The notes under the pieces were generated by a model that was not told where the DNA came from, did no database searches, and saw only the letters and a list, made by a program, of their open reading frames with translations. Of a stretch of DNA of 43,132 nt, positions 7,286 to 18,400 are shown piece by piece. Each line of letters starts with the position of its first letter. Position 1 is the first letter of the stretch. Source of the DNA: Oscillospiraceae bacterium (GTDB lineage Bacteria > Bacillota > Clostridia > Oscillospirales > Oscillospiraceae); the NCBI GenBank assembly GCA_017541995.1, contig JAFXYD010000003.1, positions 1 to 43,132 of the forward strand, in the 5' to 3' direction. The translations under genes and the position numbers were made by a program.

Positions 7286-8362
7286 ATGTTTAAGCCTGTC
7301 CGCAATCTCATCGGCGCTGCCGTCGCCGCGGCCCTGGCCGCCGCGGCGGTGGGGCTGGCCCGCTTCATGCCCGCCTTCTGGTTTTCCTTTTATACCGACT
7401 TCTCCCGGAGCGCCATGCGGGCTCTGGGGGCGGCCTTCGGCTGGGTGCCCTTCCCGGTCTGGGAGATCCTGCTGGCGCTGCTGATCCTGGGGGCCATAGC
7501 GGGGCTGATCTACGCCCTCCGGAAGAGGCGAATCCTGGGCTTTCTGACGGGGCTGCTGGAGCTTCTGGTTGTGCTTGCGGCCCTCTTCATCGGGCTCTGG
7601 GGCCTCAACGGCTTCGCCCCCTCCATCGGGGAGCAGACGGGGCTGGAGACCCGCGCCTACACCGTGGAGGAGCTGCGGCAGGCCGCGGCCTGGTACGCCC
7701 GGCAGGCCAGCGAATACTCGAAGCTGGTGGAGCGGGACGAGGCCGGGGCGGTGGCGCTGCCGGAATTCGCCCGCATGTCCGACCTGGCCGTGGAGGCCTA
7801 CGGGCGGCTGGCGGAGGACAACGCCCGCTTTGCCGATCCCGCCCCCCGGGTCAAGCCCCTGCTGGGGGGAAAGGCCTTCGCCTACATGGGCACCACCGGC
7901 ATCTTCGTCTGTCTGACGGGGGAGGCCGGGGTCAGCGAGGAGACCTTCCCCCTGTCCCAGCCCTTCACCATCTGCCACGAGCTGGGCCACAGCCTGGCGG
8001 TGGCCCGGGAGGACGAGGCCAATTACCTGGCCTTTCTGGCCTGTCGCGCCTCGGGGGATCCCCTGTTCCGCTACTCCGGCTGGTACAGCGCCTACATCTA
8101 CTGCTTCAACGCCCTCTACGCGGAGAAGCCCGCCGCGGCCCGGGGGCTCTGGGAGCTCTGCTCCGAGGAGCTGATCCGGGACACCAACGTCCACGTGGAG
8201 CACAACAGGCAGTATGAGGGCAAGGTCCAGGAGGCCGCCCAGGCCGTGAACAACGCCTATATCAAGACCTTCGACGAGGCGGGGGTCAAGTCCTACGGCC
8301 TGGTGGTGGATTATCTGATCGCGGAGTATTTTGCAAGTCACAGCGAAGGAGGCACCCAATGA
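7286..8362 (+). CDS. DUF3810 domain protein, putative membrane zinc metallopeptidase
   Basis: A 358-residue protein. Three N-terminal hydrophobic helices span about residues 5-110, and an extracytoplasmic or membrane-associated domain follows. The HELGHSLAV motif at about residues 231-239 contains HExxH, the zincin zinc-binding and catalytic signature, and EDEANYLAFLAC just after it supplies a candidate third ligand (Glu). This layout is that of DUF3810 proteins, whose substrates are unknown. AAGGAG precedes the ATG. The last four bases overlap the next start (ATGA), so the two genes are translationally coupled. Proteolysis is inferred from the motif. Confidence 0.85.
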   Translation: MFKPVRNLIGAAVAAALAAAAVGLARFMPAFWFSFYTDFSRSAMRALGAAFGWVPFPVWEILLALLILGAIAGLIYALRKRRILGFLTGLLELLVVLAALFIGLWGLNGFAPSIGEQTGLETRAYTVEELRQAAAWYARQASEYSKLVERDEAGAVALPEFARMSDLAVEAYGRLAEDNARFADPAPRVKPLLGGKAFAYMGTTGIFVCLTGEAGVSEETFPLSQPFTICHELGHSLAVAREDEANYLAFLACRASGDPLFRYSGWYSAYIYCFNALYAEKPAAARGLWELCSEELIRDTNVHVEHNRQYEGKVQEAAQAVNNAYIKTFDEAGVKSYGLVVDYLIAEYFASHSEGGTQ

Positions 8363-9192
8363 AAAAAGCAACGATTGCCGTGCTGGCGGCGGCGGGGACC
8401 GCGGCGGCCGCCGCGTCCGTTCCCTATTTCTACCGGCAGAACACGGATCTGACGGCGTCCCACTACGTGTTCCGCTCCCCCAAGGTGAAGGGGGCCCTGG
8501 AGGGCTTCCGGATCACCCAGGTCTCCGACCTGCACAACAGGCAGTACGGCCGGGACAACTGCCGTCTGCTGGCCCTGGCGGAGGCCCAGCTGCCGGATCT
8601 GCTGGTCATCACCGGCGACCTCACCGACAGTTACCATACCGACCTGGACAAGGCCCTGGACAGCGCCGCCCGGCTGGCGAAGCTGGCCCCCTGCTACTAC
8701 GTCAACGGCAACCACGAGCAGCGCATGAGCCGGGAGCGGCAGGAGGAGTTCTACCGCCGGCTGGAGCAGGCCGGGGTCACGGTGCTGCGCAACGAGGCCG
8801 TCGTCCTGGGTCTGGGAGAGGGCTTCCGCCTGCTGGGGGTGGACTGCAGCCAGGGCAGGACCGAAACCCTGCGGGAGCTGATGCGGGACCGTCCCGCCGG
8901 GGAGCTGAACATTCTGCTCTCCCACAAGCCCCACTACGCGAAGTATTACGAGCAGGCGGGGGTGGATCTGGTGCTGGCGGGCCACGCCCACGGGGGCCAG
9001 TGGCGGCTGCCCGGGGTGGGGGGCCTCTTCGCCCCCGGCCAGGGGCCTCTGCCCAAGTATACGGCGGGGATGTACCGCCTGGGCAATACCGTCATGTGCG
9101 TCAGCCGGGGCCTGGGCAATTCCTCCTTCCCTCTGCGCATCGAGAACAAGCCGGAGCTGGTCACCGTGACCCTCCGGGGCGGGATAAAATAA
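8359..9192 (+). CDS. Metallophosphoesterase, membrane anchored
   Basis: A 277-residue calcineurin-like phosphoesterase with an N-terminal hydrophobic anchor (about residues 4-23). The two-metal centre motifs are all present in order: DLHN, GDLTDS, GNHE, SHKPH and GHAHGGQW. It resembles the YkuE/YaeI group, which acts on lipid-linked substrates such as UDP-diacylglucosamine-like or phospholipid molecules. The exact substrate cannot be read from sequence. It overlaps the DUF3810 gene by four bases, so a shared envelope role is plausible. Confidence 0.9.
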   Translation: MKKATIAVLAAAGTAAAAASVPYFYRQNTDLTASHYVFRSPKVKGALEGFRITQVSDLHNRQYGRDNCRLLALAEAQLPDLLVITGDLTDSYHTDLDKALDSAARLAKLAPCYYVNGNHEQRMSRERQEEFYRRLEQAGVTVLRNEAVVLGLGEGFRLLGVDCSQGRTETLRELMRDRPAGELNILLSHKPHYAKYYEQAGVDLVLAGHAHGGQWRLPGVGGLFAPGQGPLPKYTAGMYRLGNTVMCVSRGLGNSSFPLRIENKPELVTVTLRGGIK

Positions 9193-9208
9193 GAGAAGAA
9201 ACCCAACG

Positions 9209-9235
9209 GGGGCCGGTGGAAACACCGGCCCCTGC
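9209..9235 (-). repeat. GC-rich hairpin, REP variant or weak terminator
   Basis: GGGGCCGGTG at 9209-9218 and CACCGGCCCC at 9223-9232 form a perfect ten-pair stem with a GAAA tetraloop, 17 bases after the phosphoesterase stop. No U-run follows, so it is a poor intrinsic terminator. Read on the minus strand it begins GCAG-GGGCC, one base different from the GTAG foot of the window's REPs. Confidence 0.6.
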
Positions 9236-9369
9236 GGGCATCCGAAATCCACTTGTGGTGTAAAAATATACCATCCACAACATATTGTATAATCATTCTT
9301 TTTTATCGAAATTGAACGCCGCGCCGCCGGGGCCAGGAAAGGTTTTTGGAAAAAGTGCATACCAAAACC

Positions 9370-9398
9370 TTGACCTTCGGGCAATTATCTGTTAGAAT
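9370..9398 (+). promoter_or_regulatory. Sigma-A promoter of the giant protease gene
   Basis: TTGACC at 9370-9375, a 17-base spacer and TAGAAT at 9393-9398, about 90 bases upstream of the start. The leader contains a CGCCCT/AGGGCG hairpin at 9434-9454. The rest of the 9193-9487 gap is AT-rich with no other feature that I can support. Confidence 0.75.
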
Positions 9399-9487
9399 AT
9401 AGAGTACAAATACGGATTGCTTGCGTATATTACCCGCCCTACGGGAACAGGGCGGATGATATAAATATTTCAAAAGGAGATATGACA

Positions 9488-12400
9488 ATGAAGAACACAT
9501 CGCTGTTCCGCCGGATCCTGTCGGTGGTGCTGGTTGTGGCCATGGTTCTGTCTGTGATGGTGCCCTCCATCAGCGCAGAGCAGCTTACGGCCAAGACCGG
9601 CTCCAGCGAGACCAGGGAACTGGATCTCGTCCCCATCGACCCCGGCACATTGGATTCCCGTCAGCACAGCGCTGATAAGGAAACCAATGAGGAAACGGCC
9701 TATCGCAGCACGGATGTCGTTCGTGTGTCCATCGTCCTGGAGAAGGCCTCCACTCTGGATGCCGGCTTCAAGGCCGAGAGCTACACGAGAAATCCCGCTG
9801 CCCGGGCCTACCGTGCGAGTCTCCGCGAAGAGCAGAAGGCTATGACCGCCAAGATCGAACAGGTCATCGGCGGCAAGCTGGACGTCAAGTGGAATCTGAC
9901 TCTTGCGGCAAACAACATCTCTGCGAACGTGCTCTACGGACAGATCGAGGCCATCAAGGCCATCGACGGTGTCAAGGACGTGTTCCTGGAGAATCGCTAT
10001 GAGCCTCAGGTAGACGAAGAGGCAGACGAACCCAACAACGGCTCCGCCTCCTACATGATCGGCTCCAACATCACCTGGGCCAACGGTTATACCGGCGCCG
10101 GCAGCAAGGTTGCCGTCATCGATACCGGTATCGACAGTGAGCACCAGTCCTTCTCCGGCGAGGCCCTGGAATACGCCCTGGCCCAGACCGCCGAAGAAAA
10201 GGGAATGTCTTACGATGAATACGTTGCCAGCCTGAATCTGCTGACTGCTGAGAAGATCGACGCTGTCAAGGGCGAGCTGAACGCCGCCATCGGTTCCGGC
10301 GCTGCGGCTTACCGCAACACCAAGATCGCCTACGGCTACAACTACGTTGACAAGCGCGTGGATTACATCGAGCATATGCAGGACTCCCAGGGTGAGCACG
10401 GCTCCCACGTGGAAGGCATTTCCGCAGCCAACCGCTTCATCAAGGTCGACGGCGAGTTTGTTCCCGCTCTCCAGGCCGTCGGCACCCAGGGTGTTGCCCC
10501 TGACGCCCAGATCGTCGTCATGAAGGTCTTCGGCATCGGCGGCGGCGCCTACGACTCCGATTACATTGTCGCCATCGAGGACGCCATCGTCCTGGGCTGC
10601 GACTCCGCCAACCTGTCCCTCGGCTCCGGCTCCACCGGCTTCAGCTTCTCCAGCGGTTATGAAGACACCATGAACAAGCTGGTTGAGAACGGCACTGTGG
10701 TAGCCTTCTCCGCGGGCAACAGCGGTATGTGGTACGACACCCCCAACAACTCCGCCATGGGGTATCCCTACCTGTACATCGACGACGTGAACTACGCCAC
10801 CGGCGGCAGCCCCGGCTCCTTCACCAACTCCCTGACCGTTGCCTCCGTGGACAACATGGGCCAGACCGGCCGTCCCCTGGTCTTCGGCGACCGCCACGTC
10901 TTCTACTCCGAGACCTCCGGCTACGGCAATTCTCCCATTGCCACCATCGCCGGCCAGGAGTATGAGTACGTCCTGGTGGACGGCCCCGGCGTGGACGACA
11001 ACGACCACGTGGGCCAGGAGGGTGACCAGTTCATGGCCATCGGCTCCGAGGTCCTGACCGGCAAGATCGCCATGTGCTACCGCGGCTCCTCCTCTTTCTT
11101 CGCGAAGGCCAACGCCGCCGTGGCCCAGGGTGCTGTCGGTGTCGTCATCATCAACAATGTTGACGGCGTCATCAACATGAACCTCACCGGCTACAACTAC
11201 ACCGCTCCCGCGGTCTCCATCCTGAAGGCCGACGGCGACGCCATCAAGGAAGCCTCCCAGATCGCTGTCTCTGAGAACGGCCAGGAGTACTACACCGGTA
11301 CCATGAGCATCTCCGGCGATATCGAGGTCCAGGTTCCCGAGGTCACCGACACCGTCAGCGTCTCCTCCTTCTCCTCCTACGGTCCTGGGGGCACCCTGGG
11401 CATGAAGCCTGAGATCCTGGCTCCCGGCGGCTCCATCTACTCCGTCTTTGGCGCCAACAACGGCAGCACCCCCCAGAGCGCCCATGATCAGTACGAGGTT
11501 ATGTCCGGTACCTCCATGGCTTCTCCTCAGGTTGCCGGTATGGCCGCCGTCATGGGCCAGTACATCCGGGACAACGACCTGTGCGCCAAGACCGGCCTGA
11601 GCCAGCGTCAGCTGACCAACTCTCTGCTGATGTCCACCGCCCATCCCGTGTTTGACGCCGACGGCGAGTACTGGCCCACCTTCCGTGTGGGCTCCGGTCT
11701 CGGCAACGTGGCCGACGCCACCGCCGCCAAGTCCTACATTCTGATGGACGAGAACGCCACCCTCTTCCCCGACACTGCCAAGGACGGCAAGGTCAAGGTT
11801 GAGCTGGGCGACGATCCCGACTGCGTGGGCGAGTACGAGTACTCCTTCACCGTTTACCCCATGGAGGGCTCCAAGTCCTTCACCCTGCGTACCGATCTGT
11901 TCACCCAGGCTGTGGCCGGCAACGCCGGATACGGTCTGCTGCAGTACACCGGTACCATGGCCATCGGCTCCGTTGCCACCTACGAGGTCAACGGCGAGGT
12001 CTACGAAGACACCTACGCCCTGGAGGCTGACGTCAACATGGACGGCGAGACCAACGAGGCTGACGCCCAGGCCATCCTGGACAAGCTGACCGGCGCGCTG
12101 GCCGAGGACGCCGCCTTCGACGAGGCCGCTGCCGACGTGGACGGCGACAATGCCATCACCACTGTGGACGCCAGACTGATTCTCGAGTCTGCCGCCACTC
12201 CCGTCATCACCATCACCGAGCCCACCAAGGTCACCGTCAATCTGAAGATCGACGAGGGCTGGAAGGCTCTGCTCCTTAGCCGCTACTTCACCAAGGGCTT
12301 CTTCGTCGAGGGCTACACCTACGTGGATCCCGTTGCCGACGAAGAGGGCGTGCTGGACGTTGTCCACTCCATCCCCATCCTGGGCTACTGCGGCTCCTGG

Positions 12401-15400
12401 ACGGATCCCGCCATGCTGGACCGCAGCAGCGCCATTGACGTTGCCTACGGCACCGCCAAGCAGCCCTACGTCACCAACTCCAGAGAGAGCAACTACATGA
12501 GCGTGAAGGACGCCGACGGCGACGTCTCCACCTACATGGGCAACCCCTACATGATCGAGGACGAGTTCCCCGTCGAGCGGCTGGCCCTGAACAGCGAGAC
12601 CACCATCAACGCCTTCAACTACCTGAACATCCGGAACGTGGCCACCCTGGGCTTCGCGATCCAGGACGCTGATGGCAAGGTCCTCTTTGCCCAGGCCACT
12701 CCCACCCAGAAGTACAGCGCCTACTACTACGTCAACGGCGGCACCTGGCAGAACACCACCCCCGCCAACTACAACGTGGGTAAGAAGCTGGCCTCTGCCG
12801 GTGTGAAGGAAGGCGACGTCATTACCGTTGGCTTCTATGCCCTGCCCGAGTACTACGGCGTCATCAACGCCAAGAACAACGGCCAGGTTGCCGCCACCGG
12901 TTCTCTGGACACCGCCGGCCTGACCGCCATCATTGAATCCGGCATCCTGGGCGACGGCGCGGGCATCAAGTACACCGTCACCGTGGATAACACCGCTCCC
13001 GAGGTCAAGGGCGCTCTGATGGACCTCATCACCGGCGACATCACCATCCGCGCGCAGGACAACCGCTACGTTGCCTACGTGGCCGTGATGAACAAGTCCG
13101 GCTCCAAGGTCTACATGGAGGGCGTGCCCGAGCAGACCGGCCCCAACGAGCTGGTTGAGGTTCCCCTGGAGCTGCCCGAGGGCGTGACTCTGCCCAAGGG
13201 TGAGGTCGTGCTGCTGGTTGCCGACTATGCCGGCAACGAGTCCGCCTTCAAGGTCAACCTGGGCGGCAACGGCGAGGAAGAGGACAACGGCGGCCTGATG
13301 GTCGGCTTTGTCCCCGCCGGCTCCACCGCGGCTCCCGGCAGCGGCAACCGCGCCTGGGAGATCGACAAGGACGCCCTGTGGTACAACCACGGCAACGGCA
13401 CCTATGCCGGTCTGAGCAACTACGCCAACGTGGACTTCACCGTCACCGCGGCTGAGTACGTGGACGGCTACGTCTTCATGGCGGCCGACGACGGCAATGT
13501 GTACGCCGCCGAGCTGGGCGCTCTGGACGAGGCCTCCCGCGTGGGCAGCGCCATCGACGCGGGTTATGTCTACGACATGGCCTTCAACTACACCAACAAC
13601 AACCTGTATCTGCTGGGCGATGACAACACCGTCTACAAGATGCACCTCATCACCGGCGAGCTCACCAAGGTCGCGGTTGTGACCCTGGCCGACAACGCCA
13701 GCGGAAAGATGAACCGTCTTGCCATCGACGACAACGGCGTGTTCTACACCGCCAACGACGGCAACACCGGCTCCGCCAAGCTGTACAAGTTCACCCTGGA
13801 CGACAGCGCCTACGTTCCCGAGGATCCCGACCCCGGCGAGGATCCCGTGGTGCCCGGCGAGACCACCTATGCCTGGGACTTCGAGTCTGGCGCGGACGGC
13901 TGGACCCTTGTGGACGCCGACGGCGACGGCTACAACTGGACCTGGAACCAGGACGCCGCCTCCTGGTGGTCCTCCGAGATTGATCTGGCCAGTCTTGCCC
14001 ACAACAGCACGGGCTGCATCGTCTCCGGCTCCTACATCAACACCGTGGGCGCTCTGACCCCCGACAACTGGGCGATTTCCCCGGCCATTGATCTGAGCGA
14101 GGTGAGCGCTGCCTCCGTGTCCTTCTACGCTGTGAGCGTCGATCCGGACTACCCGGAGCAGATCACCGTCTATGCGGGCACCTCTGCGGATCCCGCCGAG
14201 ATGGTTGCTGTTTCCGACGCCATCACGACGCCCGCCGAATTTGCGCAGTACACTGCCGATCTGTCCGACTTCGTCGGTGAGGAAGAGGTCTATGTGGCCC
14301 TCCGCAACAACGGCACGTCCGATATGTATCTGGCTGCCATCGACGACGTGGAGATTGTGACCGCCGCTGCTGACGGCAACGCTGCGAACCAGCCCTCCAG
14401 AAGCGGCAAGACCGTCGGTACCCGTTCCGTGAATCCCGCTGTTGTCACCGGTGAGGCTGTCTACAGCTACAGCTTCGAGAGCGAGGACGAGTTCAACGCC
14501 TGGACCCTTGTGGACAGCGACGGCGACAGCTACAACTGGATGCTCCGCAGCCAGGGCGACGGCGGCAACGACTGGGACATCAAGGACGGCGAAAAGATGA
14601 TCTTCTCCGCCTCCTACCTGGGCACCCCCCTGACCCCCGACAACTGGATCATCTCCCCCGCGATGAATTTCTCCGGGCTGGAGGACGCGACCCTGTCTGT
14701 CTGGGCTGTGGGCCAGGATCCCAGCTACGCCGAAGAGGTCTTTGCCCTCTACGCCGGCACCTCCAACAATCCGGCTGAGATGACCAAGGTCTCCGACGAC
14801 TTCACCGCCACCGGCGCGTGGACGCAGTATACCGCCGACCTGGCCGACTTTGTGGGTGAGGAAGCGGTCTACGTGGCCCTCCGCCACTACAACGTCACCG
14901 ACATGTTCTACCTCAACGCCGACCTGGTGGAGATCCTGACCGAGGGCGAGGTCCCTGTGGATCCCGATCCCGAGGATCCCGATCCCGAGGATCCCGATGA
15001 TCCTCCCGCCACCGGCGAGGACCTGGAGCCCGTGGTGGCCGAGATCACCGCGGAGCAGGTGGGCACCGCGGCGATGGGTGTGTACAACAAGTCCACCGGC
15101 GGTTCCATGGCCTGGGACCACGACAACGACCTGCTGTACCTGGTCTCCAACTGGAACGCCACCCAGGACTACGACCACTATCTGTGGACCGTGGATACCA
15201 CCACCGGCGTGGCGGCCAAGGCCAACAGTGTCAACAGCAGCTACTCCGCCCGTCTGTACGGTTCTGTCCGCGGCCTGTTCATCGTGCCCGGCAACAACCA
15301 TCTGATCTACCCCACCGACATTGCCACCGGCATGGAGGTCGAGCCCGGCGAGCTGAACCTCTTCAAGGGCCAGACCGCGGAAATCACCGTGACCCTCTAC

Positions 15401-18400
15401 CCCTGGACCCTGACCAACAAGGACGTGACCTGGGAGAGCGCTGATCCCGCCATCGCCACCGTCAAGGACGGCGTCGTCACCGGCGTGGAGGAAGGCGAGA
15501 CCGTGGTCACCGTTACCTCCGCGGCTCTGTCCGAGCTGGGCGAGCCCCATGTCATCGAGATCCCCGTTACCGTGTCCATGCCTCCCGAGGCTGAGATCCG
15601 CGGCATCATCTGGGACGAGAACGGCAAGGGCCAGGCCTCTGTGTTCAACTCCAACGCCACCCAGGAATGGACCGCCCTCTCTGAGGTGGGTCAGCTCCGC
15701 TGGGGCGCTCTGGTGGGCGACACCGTCTACGGCTCCACCGAGGACACCATGTATGCCTTTGACGCCGACACCTACGAGGTGACCCAGCTGGGCGGCATCG
15801 TCTCCATGTGGATCCCCTCCGACGCCTGCGAGCTGCCCGAGGACTTCGTGGAAGCCTTCGCGGCCATGGGCTACAACGTTGGCTCCGTCATCGGCCCCAA
15901 CAACAACGGTACCTACCTGACCATGCTGGATCCCGAGGCCGGCAGCCTGCTCTACTTCGACCTGGGCGACACCGTCTTCGGCTCCGATCCCATGGCTACC
16001 TTCACCGGCGCGGGCCGCGGCGTCTATGACGACGGCGAGTCCACCGATGAAAACGGCGCGACCTTCTATGGCCTCACGGAGAGCGGTGAGCTGTATCTGT
16101 TCACCATGAACCATGAAGGCTCCGTCATGTGGACCGACCTGGGCAACACCGGCCTGGATCTGTCCGGCGTGGCCGACGCCACCAACTCCGTCTGGGCCTC
16201 CACGGTCTATGACGCGGAGAACGAATTCCTGTACCTGTCCCTGTACAACGGCGCTGACGAGTACGCCCACCTGTACGCCATTGACGTGAACGACCTCTCC
16301 CGCGTGGGCGAGACCGGCAACTTCAATGCCGACGTGTGGCCCGTCACCGGCCTGTACGAGTACGAGCCCGCCACCGACCTGGTGCTGAAGGTCAAGCCCG
16401 AGTCTCTGGTCCTCTTCGAGGGCGAGACTGCCGAGCTGAACATCAAGGTCAAGCTGGGCGAGACCAACGAGTACACCGTGGAAGTGGCCGATGAGAATGT
16501 CTGCACCTTCGCCGACGGCGTGGTCACCGCGCTGAAGGAAGGCGAGACCACCATCACCGTAACTACCGTGGACGTCAACGAGGCCGGCGAGCACCTGAGC
16601 AAGGAGATTCCTGTCAAGGTCAAGGGCTTCAAGAGCGTTGACATCTTCGTCAACGGTCAGGTCACCGACGAGAACGGCGCCCGCTTCACCAAGATCAGCC
16701 TGGACGGCGCTGTGGTGTCCAAGAAGGGCGTCGACGCCCCCGGCAACGTCACCTCCGGTACCCGTGCCGGTGAGCTCTACGTGGCCGACATCGGCGGCAG
16801 CGTGAACATCCTGGACGCTGTGAACTTCGAGCCCAACCTGGATTGGAACAAGTTCGACACCGCCACCTACGCCGAGTACCCCGCTCTGGACTTCGCCAAC
16901 TATCCCACCTACCGGACTACCGCCGGTTTGGACGTTGACGACAAGGTTCTGATGACCACCTCCGTGGGCTGGCTGGTCAAGCCCGACTACTACGGCTGGA
17001 ACATCAGCTCCTTCATCTCCGACATGGCCGGCGTCGCCTTCGGCGGCCTGGAAGAGATGGAAGACGGCACTCTGGTGTACGACTACTACATCCTGGGCGC
17101 TGACGGAACCCTGTACTTAATGGCTGTCGATTTCGTCAACGGCCGCCGCACCGATCCGCAGGCCATCTTTAACACCGGCATCGTCCTGGCCAACCCCACC
17201 GACGCCTCCATGACCTTCGTGGCCACCGCCAAGGTGAACCCCGACGGCTCCATCAGCGAGGAGGAGTACGAGAACGCCGGTCTTGTGATCGCCGACAACG
17301 GCAGCAAGAAGCTGTGGTACCTCGACTTCATGGCTGAGGAAGAGGACGACGTCGTGGGCCTGGTGGGCATCATGGATGTGGAGAACGTCTCCGGCCTGTA
17401 CGGCACCTTCGACGAGCTGGATTCCGTCGCGGACATCCAGGGCATCGAGCCCTTCGATCCGGGTCCCGAGCCTCAGGATCCCGGCGAATACCCCGAGCCT
17501 GCCGAGGGCTTCTACAACCCCGTCGTCACCTGGGACTTCAACGACACCGTGGACGGCTGGACCTTCTTCGACCGCGACGCCGACGGCAACAACTGGATCT
17601 GGACGCCTGAGGGCGACTACAGCACCATCGCCGCCTATGAGGGCGCGGGCATGATTCTGTCCCAGTCCTACATCAACGACATCGGCGCTCTCAACCCCGA
17701 CAACTTCGCCATCAGCCCCGCCATCAACCTGGCTGATTACGACAACGCCAACATCAGCTTCTGGGCCAAGGGCCAGGATGCCAGCTACGCCGCCGAGGTC
17801 TTCGCGGTTTACGCCGGCACCAGCGCCGAGGTCGGCGAGATGGTCAAGATCAGCGACAACTTCACCGCCACCGGCAGCTGGACGCAGTACACCGCCTCCC
17901 TGGCCGACTTCGCCGGCGAGGAAGAGGTCTACGTGGCCATCCGTCACTACAGCTGCACCGACATGTACTTCCTGGACGTGGACTACGTTGAGGTTCTCAC
18001 CGAGGGCGGCGAGGCGCCTCCCGAGCCTGTGGCTCCCGTCTACGAGTGGTCCTTCGAGAACACCACCGATCTGGACGGCTGGACCCTGCTCTCCAACGAC
18101 AGCGACGCCTCCACCTGGGCCAGATACGGCGCCACCGGCGTGGCCACCCCGACCATTCCCGATGTGGGCTATGTTCTGTCCTCCACCTACAACAGCACCG
18201 CCGCTGTGGACGATCTGGCCATCACCCCGGCTCTGGACTTCTCCGAGCTGAGCAACGCCACCCTCTCCTTCTGGGTCATGAAGAACTCCACGACCTGGAA
18301 TGAGAACTACTCCGTCTACGCCGGCACCTCCGCCAACTTCGACGAGATGGAGGAGCTGGTGCCCGAGACTGCGGCAGTCAACGCCTGGACCAACGTGACC

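Noticed and set aside
9470-16594. 2374-residue open frame on the minus strand opposite the protease gene
   Set aside because: It is a shadow of the plus-strand gene in GC-rich, codon-biased DNA. It is dominated by Gly, Val, His and Gln with no domain, no start site and no ribosome binding site.
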